Notes: generated from the sequence alone by a model not told the origin. DNA of 7,240 nt from Spartobacteria bacterium (GCA_021324035.1 JAJPJU010000341.1:1-7240); one strand, 5' to 3'; counted from the stretch's first letter, positions 1 through 6,396 are shown. Made by a program: numbers and translations.

Positions 1-929
1 AGCTCGAAGATTTTTCCCGACATCACGCCTTGGGCGATGAAGCTCACCTTCTCCGCGAGCGTGAATTCAGTCGGGTCGCGACCTTCCATGAATCGCGAAA
101 ACATTTGTTCCACCAGTGCCGCGCTGGGGCCGAGTTTTTCGTGGAACCGGTCCTGAATGAAACAGCCGAGGGTGTTGTAAAAGCCGTGGGAAAGGGCGAG
201 GGGAGTTCCTCCGTGACCGTGCGCCTTGCAATTGCCGGTCCGAATGTGTTCGAGAAATGTTGTCGTTGATTTTGCCGCCGGGGTTTCGGTGTAGGCCGAA
301 GCGATAAATTTCCCGCCGTGATCGTCCGAGCCGCCGACGAAAATCTTTTGCCACGGTTCAGGGTGAGTCGGCCCAAGGTTATGACGAGCGGCGAGTTCCT
401 CGATCTTTTTTGGGGTTAACGAACCAAACAGCTGTTGGGCGAGCTCGCTCAGAAGCGCGTCGCGCAATCCGTTAATGCCCTCGAAATGTTTGAACAATAA
501 TATGAGTCGCTCGAGGTGGGTGGCCTCAAGTTTTCCGTTGATGCTGTAAAGCGGGTGAGCGACTGCGTGCGCGATGTTGGCGCCCGCCAGATATCGTTGC
601 AGCGAGAAGATATTGTCGCGAACGATTGTGATGTCTGCGTGCTGTTGTTCGGTAATTCCCCAAACCAGAATATGAATCTTGCATGGGTCCTGCGGGAAAT
701 AGGTGGTGACTTGCTCGCTGATAAAGGTATTCGGCAAATCGCCAATCTGCAGACAGCCATCGATCGTGTCGTGGTCAGTGATCGTGACGAAATCCATCCC
801 GCGCTCAGTAAGTTGCCGATGGAGTTCGCGTGGATCGGAGTAACTATCCGGAAAATCGAGCCGCCGAAACAGCCATTCCTCCGACCTCGCGCTGAAACGG
901 GAGTGAATGTGAAGGTCACACTTGCTCAT
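1..929 (-). CDS. PHP-domain protein, N-terminal part (probably PHP-glycosyltransferase fusion), runs off left edge
   Basis: Open minus-strand frame from ATG at 929 to the window edge, 309 codons without a stop; the C-terminus is missing. The PHP metal-site pattern is clear: H7-x-H9 near the start, T51-D52-H53-D54, E72, H86, A124-H125-P126 and G200-S201-D202-D203-H204. PHP domains are metal-dependent phosphoesterase folds. From about residue 205 the chain continues past the PHP core with a helical, non-PHP stretch, which recalls verrucomicrobial proteins that carry a PHP domain ahead of a GT4-type glycosyltransferase. The glycosyltransferase part itself lies outside the window, so that assignment is inferred. 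No signal peptide is seen, so it is likely cytoplasmic. The start lies 6 bases after the stop of the DUF2334 gene, which suggests translational coupling and a shared role in surface carbohydrate metabolism. PHP domain certain; full product moderately sure. Confidence 0.8.
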   Translation of the reverse strand, partial: MSKCDLHIHSRFSARSEEWLFRRLDFPDSYSDPRELHRQLTERGMDFVTITDHDTIDGCLQIGDLPNTFISEQVTTYFPQDPCKIHILVWGITEQQHADITIVRDNIFSLQRYLAGANIAHAVAHPLYSINGKLEATHLERLILLFKHFEGINGLRDALLSELAQQLFGSLTPKKIEELAARHNLGPTHPEPWQKIFVGGSDDHGGKFIASAYTETPAAKSTTTFLEHIRTGNCKAHGHGGTPLALSHGFYNTLGCFIQDRFHEKLGPSAALVEQMFSRFMEGRDPTEFTLAEKVSFIAQGVMSGKIFE

Positions 930-935
930 ATATAT

Positions 936-1745
936 TTAGAGCGCTCGCTTGATGCGTTGCTCGCCGATCCAGTCCTGATAGGTGATCGGCGTTCGAATAC
1001 GAGCCATTTCACTAACAAAATCGGCGATCTGTCGCCAAATGGCCGGATACGAATAATCCGGAGGATGAATGCTTAAACGCACCAGCGTATTGTTTTTCAA
1101 CACGCGACCGAGGGCTGCGTTCCAAGCGAGGCTGGTGGCTCGACGCCAGCCGTTTCGAACACTGTAGACCAGCGAACGCGCCGGAAAGACATGGCCAGAG
1201 CGCAGATCGACGACGTTTCGCAGATGAGTGGTGTATTCCATTTCCGCGTCGCGGGCTGCGCGCCTTCCCTCGTTGCTCAACAGCCACGCCGGCGCAACAA
1301 ACCCTCGCGGTTTCAACCCCGCGGCCTTGAATTCATCGCGGCCGGCGGTGATTCGGCGAAAGGCTTCGTCATAACCGAGATCGTAGAACTCGCCTTCGCC
1401 TTGCGTGTAAAAACGAGTGACGATCGCATCGAAAAATTCTTCGCTGTCGGCTCTTGGTCGCTGGTGGAAATAACCGTGAAGGACGATCTCATGTCCCGCG
1501 GCTTCGAGTTGGCGCAGCCAGGAAACGAAAGTCTGATCCGCGGTCGACGCACCTTGATGATGATAATTCGGAACGACCAAAAGCGACGTGTGATGAACCC
1601 CGCGTTGGGCAAGCTCGGCGATCATTTTGCTGACAATCGCCCGGGTCACGGGCGCGACGTCATGAATCGAAACCACCAGAAAATCTTTGGTCGCGCTGGG
1701 TGTCGCGACGACTGGGAGGAATTGCGTGGCCGCAACCGAGGTCAT
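936..1745 (-). CDS. DUF2334 polysaccharide-deacetylase-like protein
   Basis: A complete 269-residue protein of the DUF2334 branch of the NodB-like polysaccharide deacetylase superfamily. Visible motifs in order: SIHDVAP at 26-32 with H28 and D29 as the metal/catalytic pair, LHGYFH at 89-94 giving the metal-binding H90-x3-H94, FVAPAW at 149-154 (equivalent to the RxPxG/W motif), and LSIHPPDY at 224-231 with H227 as the late catalytic histidine. All expected catalytic positions are present, so it should be active. The substrate cannot be read from sequence; an N-acetylated sugar polymer or lipid-linked glycan is the usual guess. There is no clear signal peptide: the first 20 residues are only mildly hydrophobic. 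The ATG at 1745 is the first start in frame, with no strong Shine-Dalgarno. It lies 43 bases after the EVE gene and 6 bases before the PHP gene, so the three probably form one operon. Confidence 0.88.
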   Translation of the reverse strand: MTSVAATQFLPVVATPSATKDFLVVSIHDVAPVTRAIVSKMIAELAQRGVHHTSLLVVPNYHHQGASTADQTFVSWLRQLEAAGHEIVLHGYFHQRPRADSEEFFDAIVTRFYTQGEGEFYDLGYDEAFRRITAGRDEFKAAGLKPRGFVAPAWLLSNEGRRAARDAEMEYTTHLRNVVDLRSGHVFPARSLVYSVRNGWRRATSLAWNAALGRVLKNNTLVRLSIHPPDYSYPAIWRQIADFVSEMARIRTPITYQDWIGEQRIKRAL

Positions 1746-1788
1746 TTCGCTAAATTTTCGACCCCGTTCTCCCTGTGAACAAGGGCAA

Positions 1789-2196
1789 TTATTTCGCCAT
1801 TTTCACGATAAAATCGAAGTCTTTGGCCGTTAGCGGCATTACCGACAAGCGGGACTGACGCACCAGGGCGATATTCTTGAGTGCCGGCTTCGACTTGATC
1901 TCAGCCAGGGTGACCGGTCGCGCCAGGGGTTTGACTGGAGCGAGTTCGACCGCGCTCCAATCTTCATCTTTGGCGGTTGGATCCTTGTAAGCGGTGCGAA
2001 TTACTCTGGCGATCCCAACGACCGCCTTATCATCGCCGCTGTGATAAAACAGCACCTGGTCGCCTTTGGACATGCGACGGAGATTGTTTCGGGCGGCAAA
2101 GTTGCGCACCCCAGTCCAGCTCGTGCTGCCGTCGTTGACAAAGTCCGTCCACGAGTAATCGGACGGTTCCTGTTTCACGAGCCAGAAATTTTTCAT
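1789..2196 (-). CDS. EVE domain-containing protein (PUA/YTH-like fold)
   Basis: A compact 135-residue protein that is essentially one EVE domain. The hallmark N-terminus is present: W5-L6-V7-K8-Q9-E10-P11-S12-x-Y14-S15-W16, then W27-x-GVRN (29-32), ARNNLR (35-40), M42, GD (45-46) and FYHS (50-53). EVE domains are related to the human thymocyte nuclear protein THYN1 and to YTH/PUA folds. They are thought to bind modified bases in DNA or RNA through an aromatic pocket. Some EVE proteins work with modification-dependent restriction, but single-domain versions such as this one occur widely in bacteria with no restriction partner, and none is seen beside it here. Length matches the family. The start is the ATG at 2196, with no obvious Shine-Dalgarno. 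It is the first gene of the minus-strand cluster, so its promoter should lie in the 2197-2314 divergent spacer. Confidence 0.93.
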   Translation of the reverse strand: MKNFWLVKQEPSDYSWTDFVNDGSTSWTGVRNFAARNNLRRMSKGDQVLFYHSGDDKAVVGIARVIRTAYKDPTAKDEDWSAVELAPVKPLARPVTLAEIKSKPALKNIALVRQSRLSVMPLTAKDFDFIVKMAK

Positions 2197-2219
2197 TATG
2201 ACATTCTAAACAAGGAACT

Positions 2220-2235
2220 GCGGTTTCCAAACCGC
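2220..2235. repeat. REP-like palindrome in the EVE/tmk divergent spacer
   Basis: A perfect inverted repeat, 7-bp arms GCGGTTT (2220-2226) and AAACCGC (2229-2235) around a CC spacer, followed by CGCGG. It lies 24 bases upstream of the EVE start and 79 bases upstream of the chosen tmk start. No T-run follows on either strand, so it is not a normal terminator. Its outer core GCGGT...ACCGC followed by CG is shared with the palindrome after fabG (7218-7236), which suggests both belong to one dispersed palindrome family. A weaker 6-bp inverted repeat (2240-2245 with 2260-2265) sits just to its right. Confidence 0.55.
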
Positions 2236-2314
2236 CGCGGCAACCTGGGAAGCACCGTTGGTTGCGCTAACGGATTCGACAAGCGCTGAGCTTTGTTTGA
2301 AGATCGACATCGTC

Positions 2315-2986
2315 ATGGCGCGTTTGCCGTTTATCACATTCGAAGGGTCGGAAGGCTGTGGAAAATCCACGCAGGTGAGGCGGCTGACCGCCCGACTGGA
2401 AAAGGCGGGGGTTCCGTTTTTGATTACCCGCGAGCCTGGCGGGACCGCGATTGGAGAATCAATTCGTGACCTGTTGCAGTTCGCGCCGCAGAGCGCCAGC
2501 ATGACGTCTGAAACCGAATTGCTTCTTTTTGAAGCAAGCAGAGCTCAACTTGTGCGGGAAGTAATTAAGCCGGCATTAAAAAACGGGAATTGCATCATCG
2601 CCGACCGCTTCTTCGATTCCACAACCGTTTATCAGGGAGTCGCCCGCAAACTGGATGAGAAAACGGTTTCCGAATTGAATTCTTTCGCCGTGGGAGATTG
2701 CATTCCGGACATCACGTTTGTTCTCGATGTCGATTTGAAAACTGCTCAGGCACGGATGAAAGCGCCCCGTCGTCCGGACCGCATGGAGATGCAACCGGAG
2801 GACTTCTACGAACGCGTAATCGAAGGTTACCGAAAACTGGCGGCAAGCGAGCCGAAACGCGTCGTGCTAATCGACGGCTCGAAATCCGCGGATGTGATCG
2901 AAGGGGAGATTTGGCAGTTGCTGACCAAGCGCTTCCCCGCGCTGACCGATACCTCAAACATCAAACATCAAACATCGAAAATCTGA
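2315..2986 (+). CDS. tmk: Thymidylate kinase (dTMP kinase)
   Basis: Phosphorylates dTMP to dTDP with ATP, the last dedicated step towards dTTP; cytoplasmic. From the ATG at 2315 the protein is 223 residues, in the usual 205-220 range. Motifs: P-loop FEGSEGCGKST at 9-19, TREPGGT at 38-44 (dTMP contact region), A96-D97-R98-F99 (DR[Y/F/H] motif), and a basic LID segment about 147-158 with R147, R152, R153 and R156. Basic residues in the LID but not in the P-loop variable positions fit the E. coli-like class. The frame stays open upstream to a TTG at 2258, but the family begins only a few residues before the P-loop, so the ATG is preferred; a weak GAAGA lies 11 bases before it. The final ten residues are encoded by a heptamer repeat and look like a non-native tail. 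holB starts one base after the stop. Confidence 0.95.
   Translation: MARLPFITFEGSEGCGKSTQVRRLTARLEKAGVPFLITREPGGTAIGESIRDLLQFAPQSASMTSETELLLFEASRAQLVREVIKPALKNGNCIIADRFFDSTTVYQGVARKLDEKTVSELNSFAVGDCIPDITFVLDVDLKTAQARMKAPRRPDRMEMQPEDFYERVIEGYRKLAASEPKRVVLIDGSKSADVIEGEIWQLLTKRFPALTDTSNIKHQTSKI
2954..2983 (+). repeat. Tandem heptamer TCAAACA x3 plus decayed fourth unit, at the 3' end of tmk
   Basis: Three exact head-to-tail copies of TCAAACA at 2954-2974, followed by a degenerate unit TCGAAAA and the last sense codon of tmk. Because seven is not a multiple of three, the units are read in successive frames and give the mixed tail S214 to I223. The array ends directly before the tmk stop (2984-2986) and occupies the place where a ribosome-binding site for holB would sit; no purine-rich Shine-Dalgarno is present there. 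Plausible origins are slippage or part of a dispersed low-complexity repeat. Confidence 0.75.
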
Positions 2987-2987
2987 G

Positions 2988-3959
2988 ATGGCTTTCTCGA
3001 AAAAAACCGCGATTACACTCCTGCGACGTGCCCACGAAAACAATCGGCTCGGCCACGCCTATTTGATCTCCGGTCCGGTTGGAAGCGGCAAGCGCGATGT
3101 CGCGGCGGATCTTGCCAGTGTTGTGAATGGAACCGAAGCAGGCGACGTGTTTTCCTCCAAGGCCCGCGAAATTTTCGTCGCGGAGCCCGAGTCGAAATCG
3201 CGTAGAATATTGATCGAGCAAATCCGCGAGCTCGAGCACGGATTGCAAATGCGCGCGCTGGAAGGACGGCGCAAGGTGGCAATCATTGCCGAAGCGGACC
3301 GTTTGCAACCCCAGGCCGCAAACGCGTTTCTCAAAACCCTGGAGGAGCCACCAAGCAATTCGCTGCTCTTATTGTTGAGTTCTTTACCTGAAGCGTTGCC
3401 GGACACAATCATGTCGCGTTGCATTTCCATTCCCCTCACGCCAAATGGTGAGGAGATTGAAATTCCCGAACGAAGCGAGCTGGTCGAGCTCCTTCGCGGC
3501 GCGGCCCGCGACAAGAGCTGGGGACTTCAACAGGCTTATCGGTTGCAACAGGGAATGCAGAGCTTGCTGAATCGTATCAAGCAGAAGATCAAAGCCGAGA
3601 ACGATCAGGCTTTGGAAAAGGAAGAGGAACGATATCGCAATGCGACCGACGGCGCATGGCTGGAAGATCGCGAGGAATATTACAAGGCGCTGACGGAAAG
3701 TCTCTACATTCAGCGGCGCGCGATGTTGATCGAAGTATTGCTCGAATTTTGGTCGGACGTTCTTCGCGCCTGCACCGGAGTCCGGCAACGCAATTTACCG
3801 GAGGCGAAAAAAGAAACCGAGTCGCTTGCCGATCGTTTTGATGTTCCGGCTGTGTTGCGGCGAATCCAACGGCTGGAGGAATTGCGTGACAATCTTGGAC
3901 GCAATATTCAGGAAGCGCTCGCCTTCGAAGTCGCCTTTCTCGAAGTCTTCGCTTCTTAA
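2988..3959 (+). CDS. holB: DNA polymerase III clamp-loader subunit delta' (HolB-like AAA+ protein)
   Basis: A 323-residue AAA+ clamp-loader protein; delta' is the rigid subunit that helps the complex open the beta sliding clamp at replication forks. N-terminal RLGHAYLISGP (20-30) is the classic clamp-loader lead-in to Walker A, here GPVGSGKR (29-36), where Arg replaces the usual Thr/Ser after Lys35. A Walker B-like AIIAEADRL (98-106), NAFLKTLEEPP (112-122) and the SRC sensor/arginine-finger motif (143-145) follow. The four zinc-binding cysteines usual in delta' and DnaX are absent: the first cysteine is C145. Loss of the P-loop hydroxyl fits the non-hydrolysing role of delta'. Residues about 185-235 form a charged, probably helical insertion before the C-terminal collar. 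One base separates the start from the tmk stop, so translation is probably coupled; tmk-holB is a widespread gene order. A DnaX tau/gamma subunit is unlikely because the Walker site and zinc module are degenerate. Confidence 0.88.
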   Translation: MAFSKKTAITLLRRAHENNRLGHAYLISGPVGSGKRDVAADLASVVNGTEAGDVFSSKAREIFVAEPESKSRRILIEQIRELEHGLQMRALEGRRKVAIIAEADRLQPQAANAFLKTLEEPPSNSLLLLLSSLPEALPDTIMSRCISIPLTPNGEEIEIPERSELVELLRGAARDKSWGLQQAYRLQQGMQSLLNRIKQKIKAENDQALEKEEERYRNATDGAWLEDREEYYKALTESLYIQRRAMLIEVLLEFWSDVLRACTGVRQRNLPEAKKETESLADRFDVPAVLRRIQRLEELRDNLGRNIQEALAFEVAFLEVFAS

Positions 3960-4309
3960 ATCGCCTGCCGCGGAGTTTTTTTAGACTTTCGAATAGCCTC
4001 GCGCGGGTAATTCGTATTCGAGTCTTCGAAACGCAGTCGTTCGCGTGATGAATTGCCTTTGGAGTGATTGGACAAAAAGAAAGGCGGCGAGAAAGCGGTC
4101 GCAGCGGATTGTAACGCTCGCAGCTTCGTCTTTGGCTAACCTCTGATATAAAAAGGCTCGACATCACCGTGACGATTGAGAGACTCCGCGCCGATTACGT
4201 TATCCCGAGATTTCATGCGTCTTCAGCCGGGCTGAAAAAGTTCGTGGGGCTGATTCGGCGTTAAATCCCCCCGGGTCACGCAACAAGAAACCTACTCCAC
4301 CCACACATC
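3960..4309. other. Intergenic region, 350 bp, no convincing gene
   Basis: No credible protein or known RNA gene is seen. A T7 run at 3976-3982 follows a very short CCGCGG dyad and could act as a weak terminator for tmk-holB. CGAATA (3990-3995) and TATTCG (4015-4020) form a loose inverted repeat. TATAAA at 4147-4152 resembles a -10 element for the downstream secreted-protein gene, but no good -35 lies at the right distance. If it is used, the leader would be about 150 bases long, with a hairpin at 4222-4236. A long open frame on the minus strand across 3589-4167 is Arg/Ser-rich and partly antisense to holB, so it is not taken as a gene. Confidence 0.6.
4222..4236. repeat. Perfect 6-bp hairpin in the leader of the S74 protein gene
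   Basis: TTCAGC (4222-4227), loop CGG, GCTGAA (4231-4236), followed by AAAAG. On the plus strand the trailing bases are A, so it is not a plus-strand intrinsic terminator. Read on the minus strand, the T-run lies upstream of the stem. It lies 73 bases before the ATG at 4310, so a role in leader structure or mRNA stability is possible but unproven. Confidence 0.35.
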
Positions 4310-5992
4310 ATGATTACAAAACCATCAGGTTACTCGAATCGGTTCGCATTTTTATTCTGCTTTGTCTCGCTCAGTCTGATCGCTTTCGCGTCACTTGTAC
4401 CGGCGACGTTGGCACAATTGCCGGCACCGCCGCCTGACGGAGGATATCTCGGAGACAATACGGCCGAGGGCGATAAAGCCTTGTTCAATGTCCACATCTC
4501 GACTGGCAATCTTATCGGCTTCGGCAACACAGCACTCGGATTCCAAGCACTCTTTGACGACAAGTCCGGTAGCTTTAACACAGCTGTAGGGCTTTATGCG
4601 CTTCAGCACGACCTAGCTGGTGACAAGAACACTGCATTGGGCTGGTGCGCCTTATACAGAGCACAAGGCAAATTTAACATCGGAATTGGTGAGCACGCAG
4701 GGGGGAATGTTGCGTCTGGCGACTACAACATCGACATCGGCAACCAAGGCGGTTCAATGCCAAACACGCCCGTAACGGAAAACAACACCATTCGTATTGG
4801 GGACAGCCATCAGAGTCGCACCTTTGTCGCTGGTATCAGAAATACTACCTCCTTGAGTAACACGCTGCCTGTCGTGATTGACTCAAATGGCCAGTTGGGT
4901 GTCGGAAATAATACTGGGGGGACCTTAGGAGGAGGTGAAAATCTGAATGGTAACGGCGCCACGCAACATAACACGGCGGCTGTAGGAGTTCAGGCCCTTG
5001 TCAGTCTTTTGCCCTCATCAGCCGGTCTAAACAACACCGCCACCGGTTGGCAAGCCCTAAACAAAAACACAGACGGTAATAACAACACGGCGACTGGCTC
5101 GTTCGCTCTGAACGCTAATACAACCTTACCAAATCCGAATGGCGGCTTCGATTCCGGCGGCGGCAATACGGCCACAGGGTGCTTGTCGCTGGCCAGCAAC
5201 AAAACTGGCTATGACAATACGGCCACTGGAAGCGAAGCGCTCTCTAATAATATAATTGGTGCGGAAAACGTCGCAAACGGATCTCAGGCGCTCTTTTACT
5301 CAACCGGCGACAACAACACGGCCATCGGAAGTTACGCGCTAATGAGCACGACCGGTGGCTACAATATCGCCTTAGGTTTCAACGCTGGTGTCAATTTGAA
5401 AACAGGAAATAGCAATATCGACATCGGAAACACCGGTTTTGTTGCCACAGCAAACGAGTCACATACGATCCGCATCGGAACGAAACAGTCCGCACAAAAT
5501 ATTGGACTTGGTGAACAGAACGCCACATTTATCGCCGGAATCTGGAACCTCAATGTTGCAAACAGTTCTCCGGTCTACATCGATCCAAACGGCCAGCTTT
5601 CCGCTCCCGGTTCGTCGAATCGCTTTAAAAAAGATATTCTTGCGATGGGCGAGGGCAGCAATCTCATTTTTGCGCTTAATCCCGTCACATTTCATTACAA
5701 AGGTGACAATACCAATATGCCGCAGTTTGGTCTCGTGGCTGAAGAAGTCGAAAAGGCAGACAAGGACCTCATCATTCGAGATGCTGACGGAAAACCTTAC
5801 GGTGTTCGTTACGACGCTGTGAACGCGATGTTGCTGAATGAATTCCTCAAAGAACACAAGAAAGTTCAGCAGCTCGAAACCGCGCTCGCCGCTGTGAACA
5901 AGCGGCTCGCGGAGCAGGATGCGAAGATCGAGAAGGTAAACGCAAGGGTCGAGTCGAAGAGGCCGACGGCTGAGTTAGCGAGCGATCAATAG
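4310..5992 (+). CDS. Secreted fibre-like protein with two head-repeat modules and C-terminal Peptidase_S74 chaperone domain
   Basis: A 560-residue exported protein. Residues 1-35 are a signal peptide: basic start, hydrophobic core about 12-30, ATLA before a likely cut at A35/Q36. Then come repeats of the form NTAxGxxAL, like trimeric beta-roll or YadA-head repeats. They lie in two modules, each ending with a TIRIG motif (160-164; 386-390), TF[V/I]AGI (171-176; 406-411) and V[V/Y]IDxNGQL (188-196; 422-430). S436-N437-R438-F439-K440-K441 opens an S74 domain (SxxRxK pattern; Asn where Asp is common), with PQFGLVAEEVEK and VRYDAVNAMLLNEFL further on. S74 domains assist trimerisation of fibres and then cut themselves off before the serine. 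The last 45 residues look like a coiled coil. Phage tail fibres share this end, but a signal peptide and no phage neighbours argue for a cell-surface or secreted protein. By eye, the gene is more AT-rich and Asn/Thr-rich than its neighbours. No clear ribosome-binding site. Confidence 0.85.
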   Translation: MITKPSGYSNRFAFLFCFVSLSLIAFASLVPATLAQLPAPPPDGGYLGDNTAEGDKALFNVHISTGNLIGFGNTALGFQALFDDKSGSFNTAVGLYALQHDLAGDKNTALGWCALYRAQGKFNIGIGEHAGGNVASGDYNIDIGNQGGSMPNTPVTENNTIRIGDSHQSRTFVAGIRNTTSLSNTLPVVIDSNGQLGVGNNTGGTLGGGENLNGNGATQHNTAAVGVQALVSLLPSSAGLNNTATGWQALNKNTDGNNNTATGSFALNANTTLPNPNGGFDSGGGNTATGCLSLASNKTGYDNTATGSEALSNNIIGAENVANGSQALFYSTGDNNTAIGSYALMSTTGGYNIALGFNAGVNLKTGNSNIDIGNTGFVATANESHTIRIGTKQSAQNIGLGEQNATFIAGIWNLNVANSSPVYIDPNGQLSAPGSSNRFKKDILAMGEGSNLIFALNPVTFHYKGDNTNMPQFGLVAEEVEKADKDLIIRDADGKPYGVRYDAVNAMLLNEFLKEHKKVQQLETALAAVNKRLAEQDAKIEKVNARVESKRPTAELASDQ

Positions 5993-6053
5993 AAATCATC
6001 GAACAAGACTTGTAATTCCAGCGAAGTTGGGGAATCTCTGAAAGTTCCCTGCA

Positions 6054-6278
6054 ATGGCGAAAGCATCGGCACTAACCGACACGCGGCTCATCAAACCGTT
6101 CATGACGACGTGTCGCGGCGTTTTGTTCGAAGGCGACTGTCTTGAAGTGCTCCGCAAGCTACGCGGGGGAATCGTAGACTGCGTTTTTGCAGACCCGCCA
6201 TTCAACATCGGCAAAGATTACAAGAACAACTTCGACGACAACGTTGATCGCGGCGTGCGGCATTTGGAAAAATGCTGA
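6054..6278 (+). pseudogene. Truncated site-specific DNA methyltransferase, N-terminal remnant
   Basis: A 74-codon frame whose residues about 22-62 match the start of beta-class adenine/N4-cytosine DNA methyltransferases: LFEGDCLEVLRKL (24-36), then VDCVFADPPFN with the catalytic motif IV DPPF, then IGKDYKNNFDD. Intact relatives are several hundred residues long and continue with motifs V-VIII, the target-recognition region and the AdoMet-binding motifs I-III. All of these are missing here: similarity ends near the NFDD segment (about 6240) and the frame stops at 6276-6278. It cannot bind AdoMet and should be inactive. No restriction endonuclease lies beside it. The family start could be the ATG at 6102 rather than 6054; the bases before 6054 show no Shine-Dalgarno. 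It is directly joined to a receiver-like remnant in another frame. Confidence 0.7.
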
Positions 6279-6375
6279 CATTGCTGGACACCTTTCGAAA
6301 CCATTCAATTTGAGCCAGGTCAAAGCGGCGATTCTGGCTGCAGTTGAGTCACACCGGGCTGTGGCTCTTTTCTGA
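6271..6375 (+). pseudogene. Remnant resembling the C-terminal end of a response-regulator receiver domain
   Basis: In a different frame from the methyltransferase remnant, 34 codons up to the TGA at 6373-6375 read AGHLSKPFNLSQVKAAI plus a short tail. The G-x-L-x-KPF-x-x-x-x-[L/V] pattern is that of beta-5/alpha-5 at the end of CheY-like receiver domains, with the conserved switch lysine in KPF, most like receivers of hybrid histidine kinases. The phospho-acceptor Asp and the first 80-90 residues of such a domain are absent upstream, where the DNA is methyltransferase. The frame is open back to at least 6187, but that part is out-of-frame methyltransferase sequence. The assignment rests on one short motif, so it is moderate only. 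Probably a non-functional scar of a deletion or recombination. Confidence 0.45.
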
Positions 6376-6381
6376 TTGAAA

Positions 6382-6396
6382 AATCCGTGACGGATT
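6382..6396. repeat. Small perfect hairpin after the remnant
   Basis: AATCCG (6382-6387), loop TGA, CGGATT (6391-6396), starting six bases after the stop of the receiver-like remnant. A short T-run follows the stem only on the minus strand, where there is no gene to terminate, so it is more likely a leftover terminator of a lost gene or chance. The 47 bases between it and fabG hold two CGCGTGC copies (6400-6406, 6426-6432) and no clear promoter. Confidence 0.3.

Noticed and set aside
449..919. Minus-strand open frame of 156 codons, rich in Ser/Arg/Thr
   Set aside because: It overlaps the PHP gene in another frame on the same strand. The PHP frame carries the HxH, TDHD and SDDH motifs, and this one has none.
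516..1076. Plus-strand open frame of 186 codons
   Set aside because: It is antisense to the PHP gene and the end of the DUF2334 gene, both of which show clear family motifs. Its own translation shows no recognisable domain.
1789..2196. EVE protein plus methyltransferase as a restriction-modification or defence system
   Set aside because: The EVE gene is a stand-alone single domain about 4 kb away from the methyltransferase, which is a truncated remnant. No nuclease is present.
2258..2314. Upstream TTG start extending tmk by 19 residues
   Set aside because: The extension precedes the family's usual start just before the P-loop and overlaps the spacer with the palindromic repeats. The ATG at 2315 fits the family length.
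2954..2974. Possible CRISPR-like or iteron array
   Set aside because: The units are only 7 bases, directly abutting and three in number. There are no spacers and no replication-initiator gene.
3589..4167. Minus-strand open frame of 192 codons extending into the 350-base gap
   Set aside because: The translation is Arg-rich low complexity, about two thirds is antisense to holB, and no domain or ribosome-binding site is seen.
4310..5992. Phage tail-fibre gene, implying a prophage
   Set aside because: The S74 end is shared with phage fibres, but the protein has a signal peptide and the neighbours are housekeeping genes with no phage structural, lysis or integrase gene.
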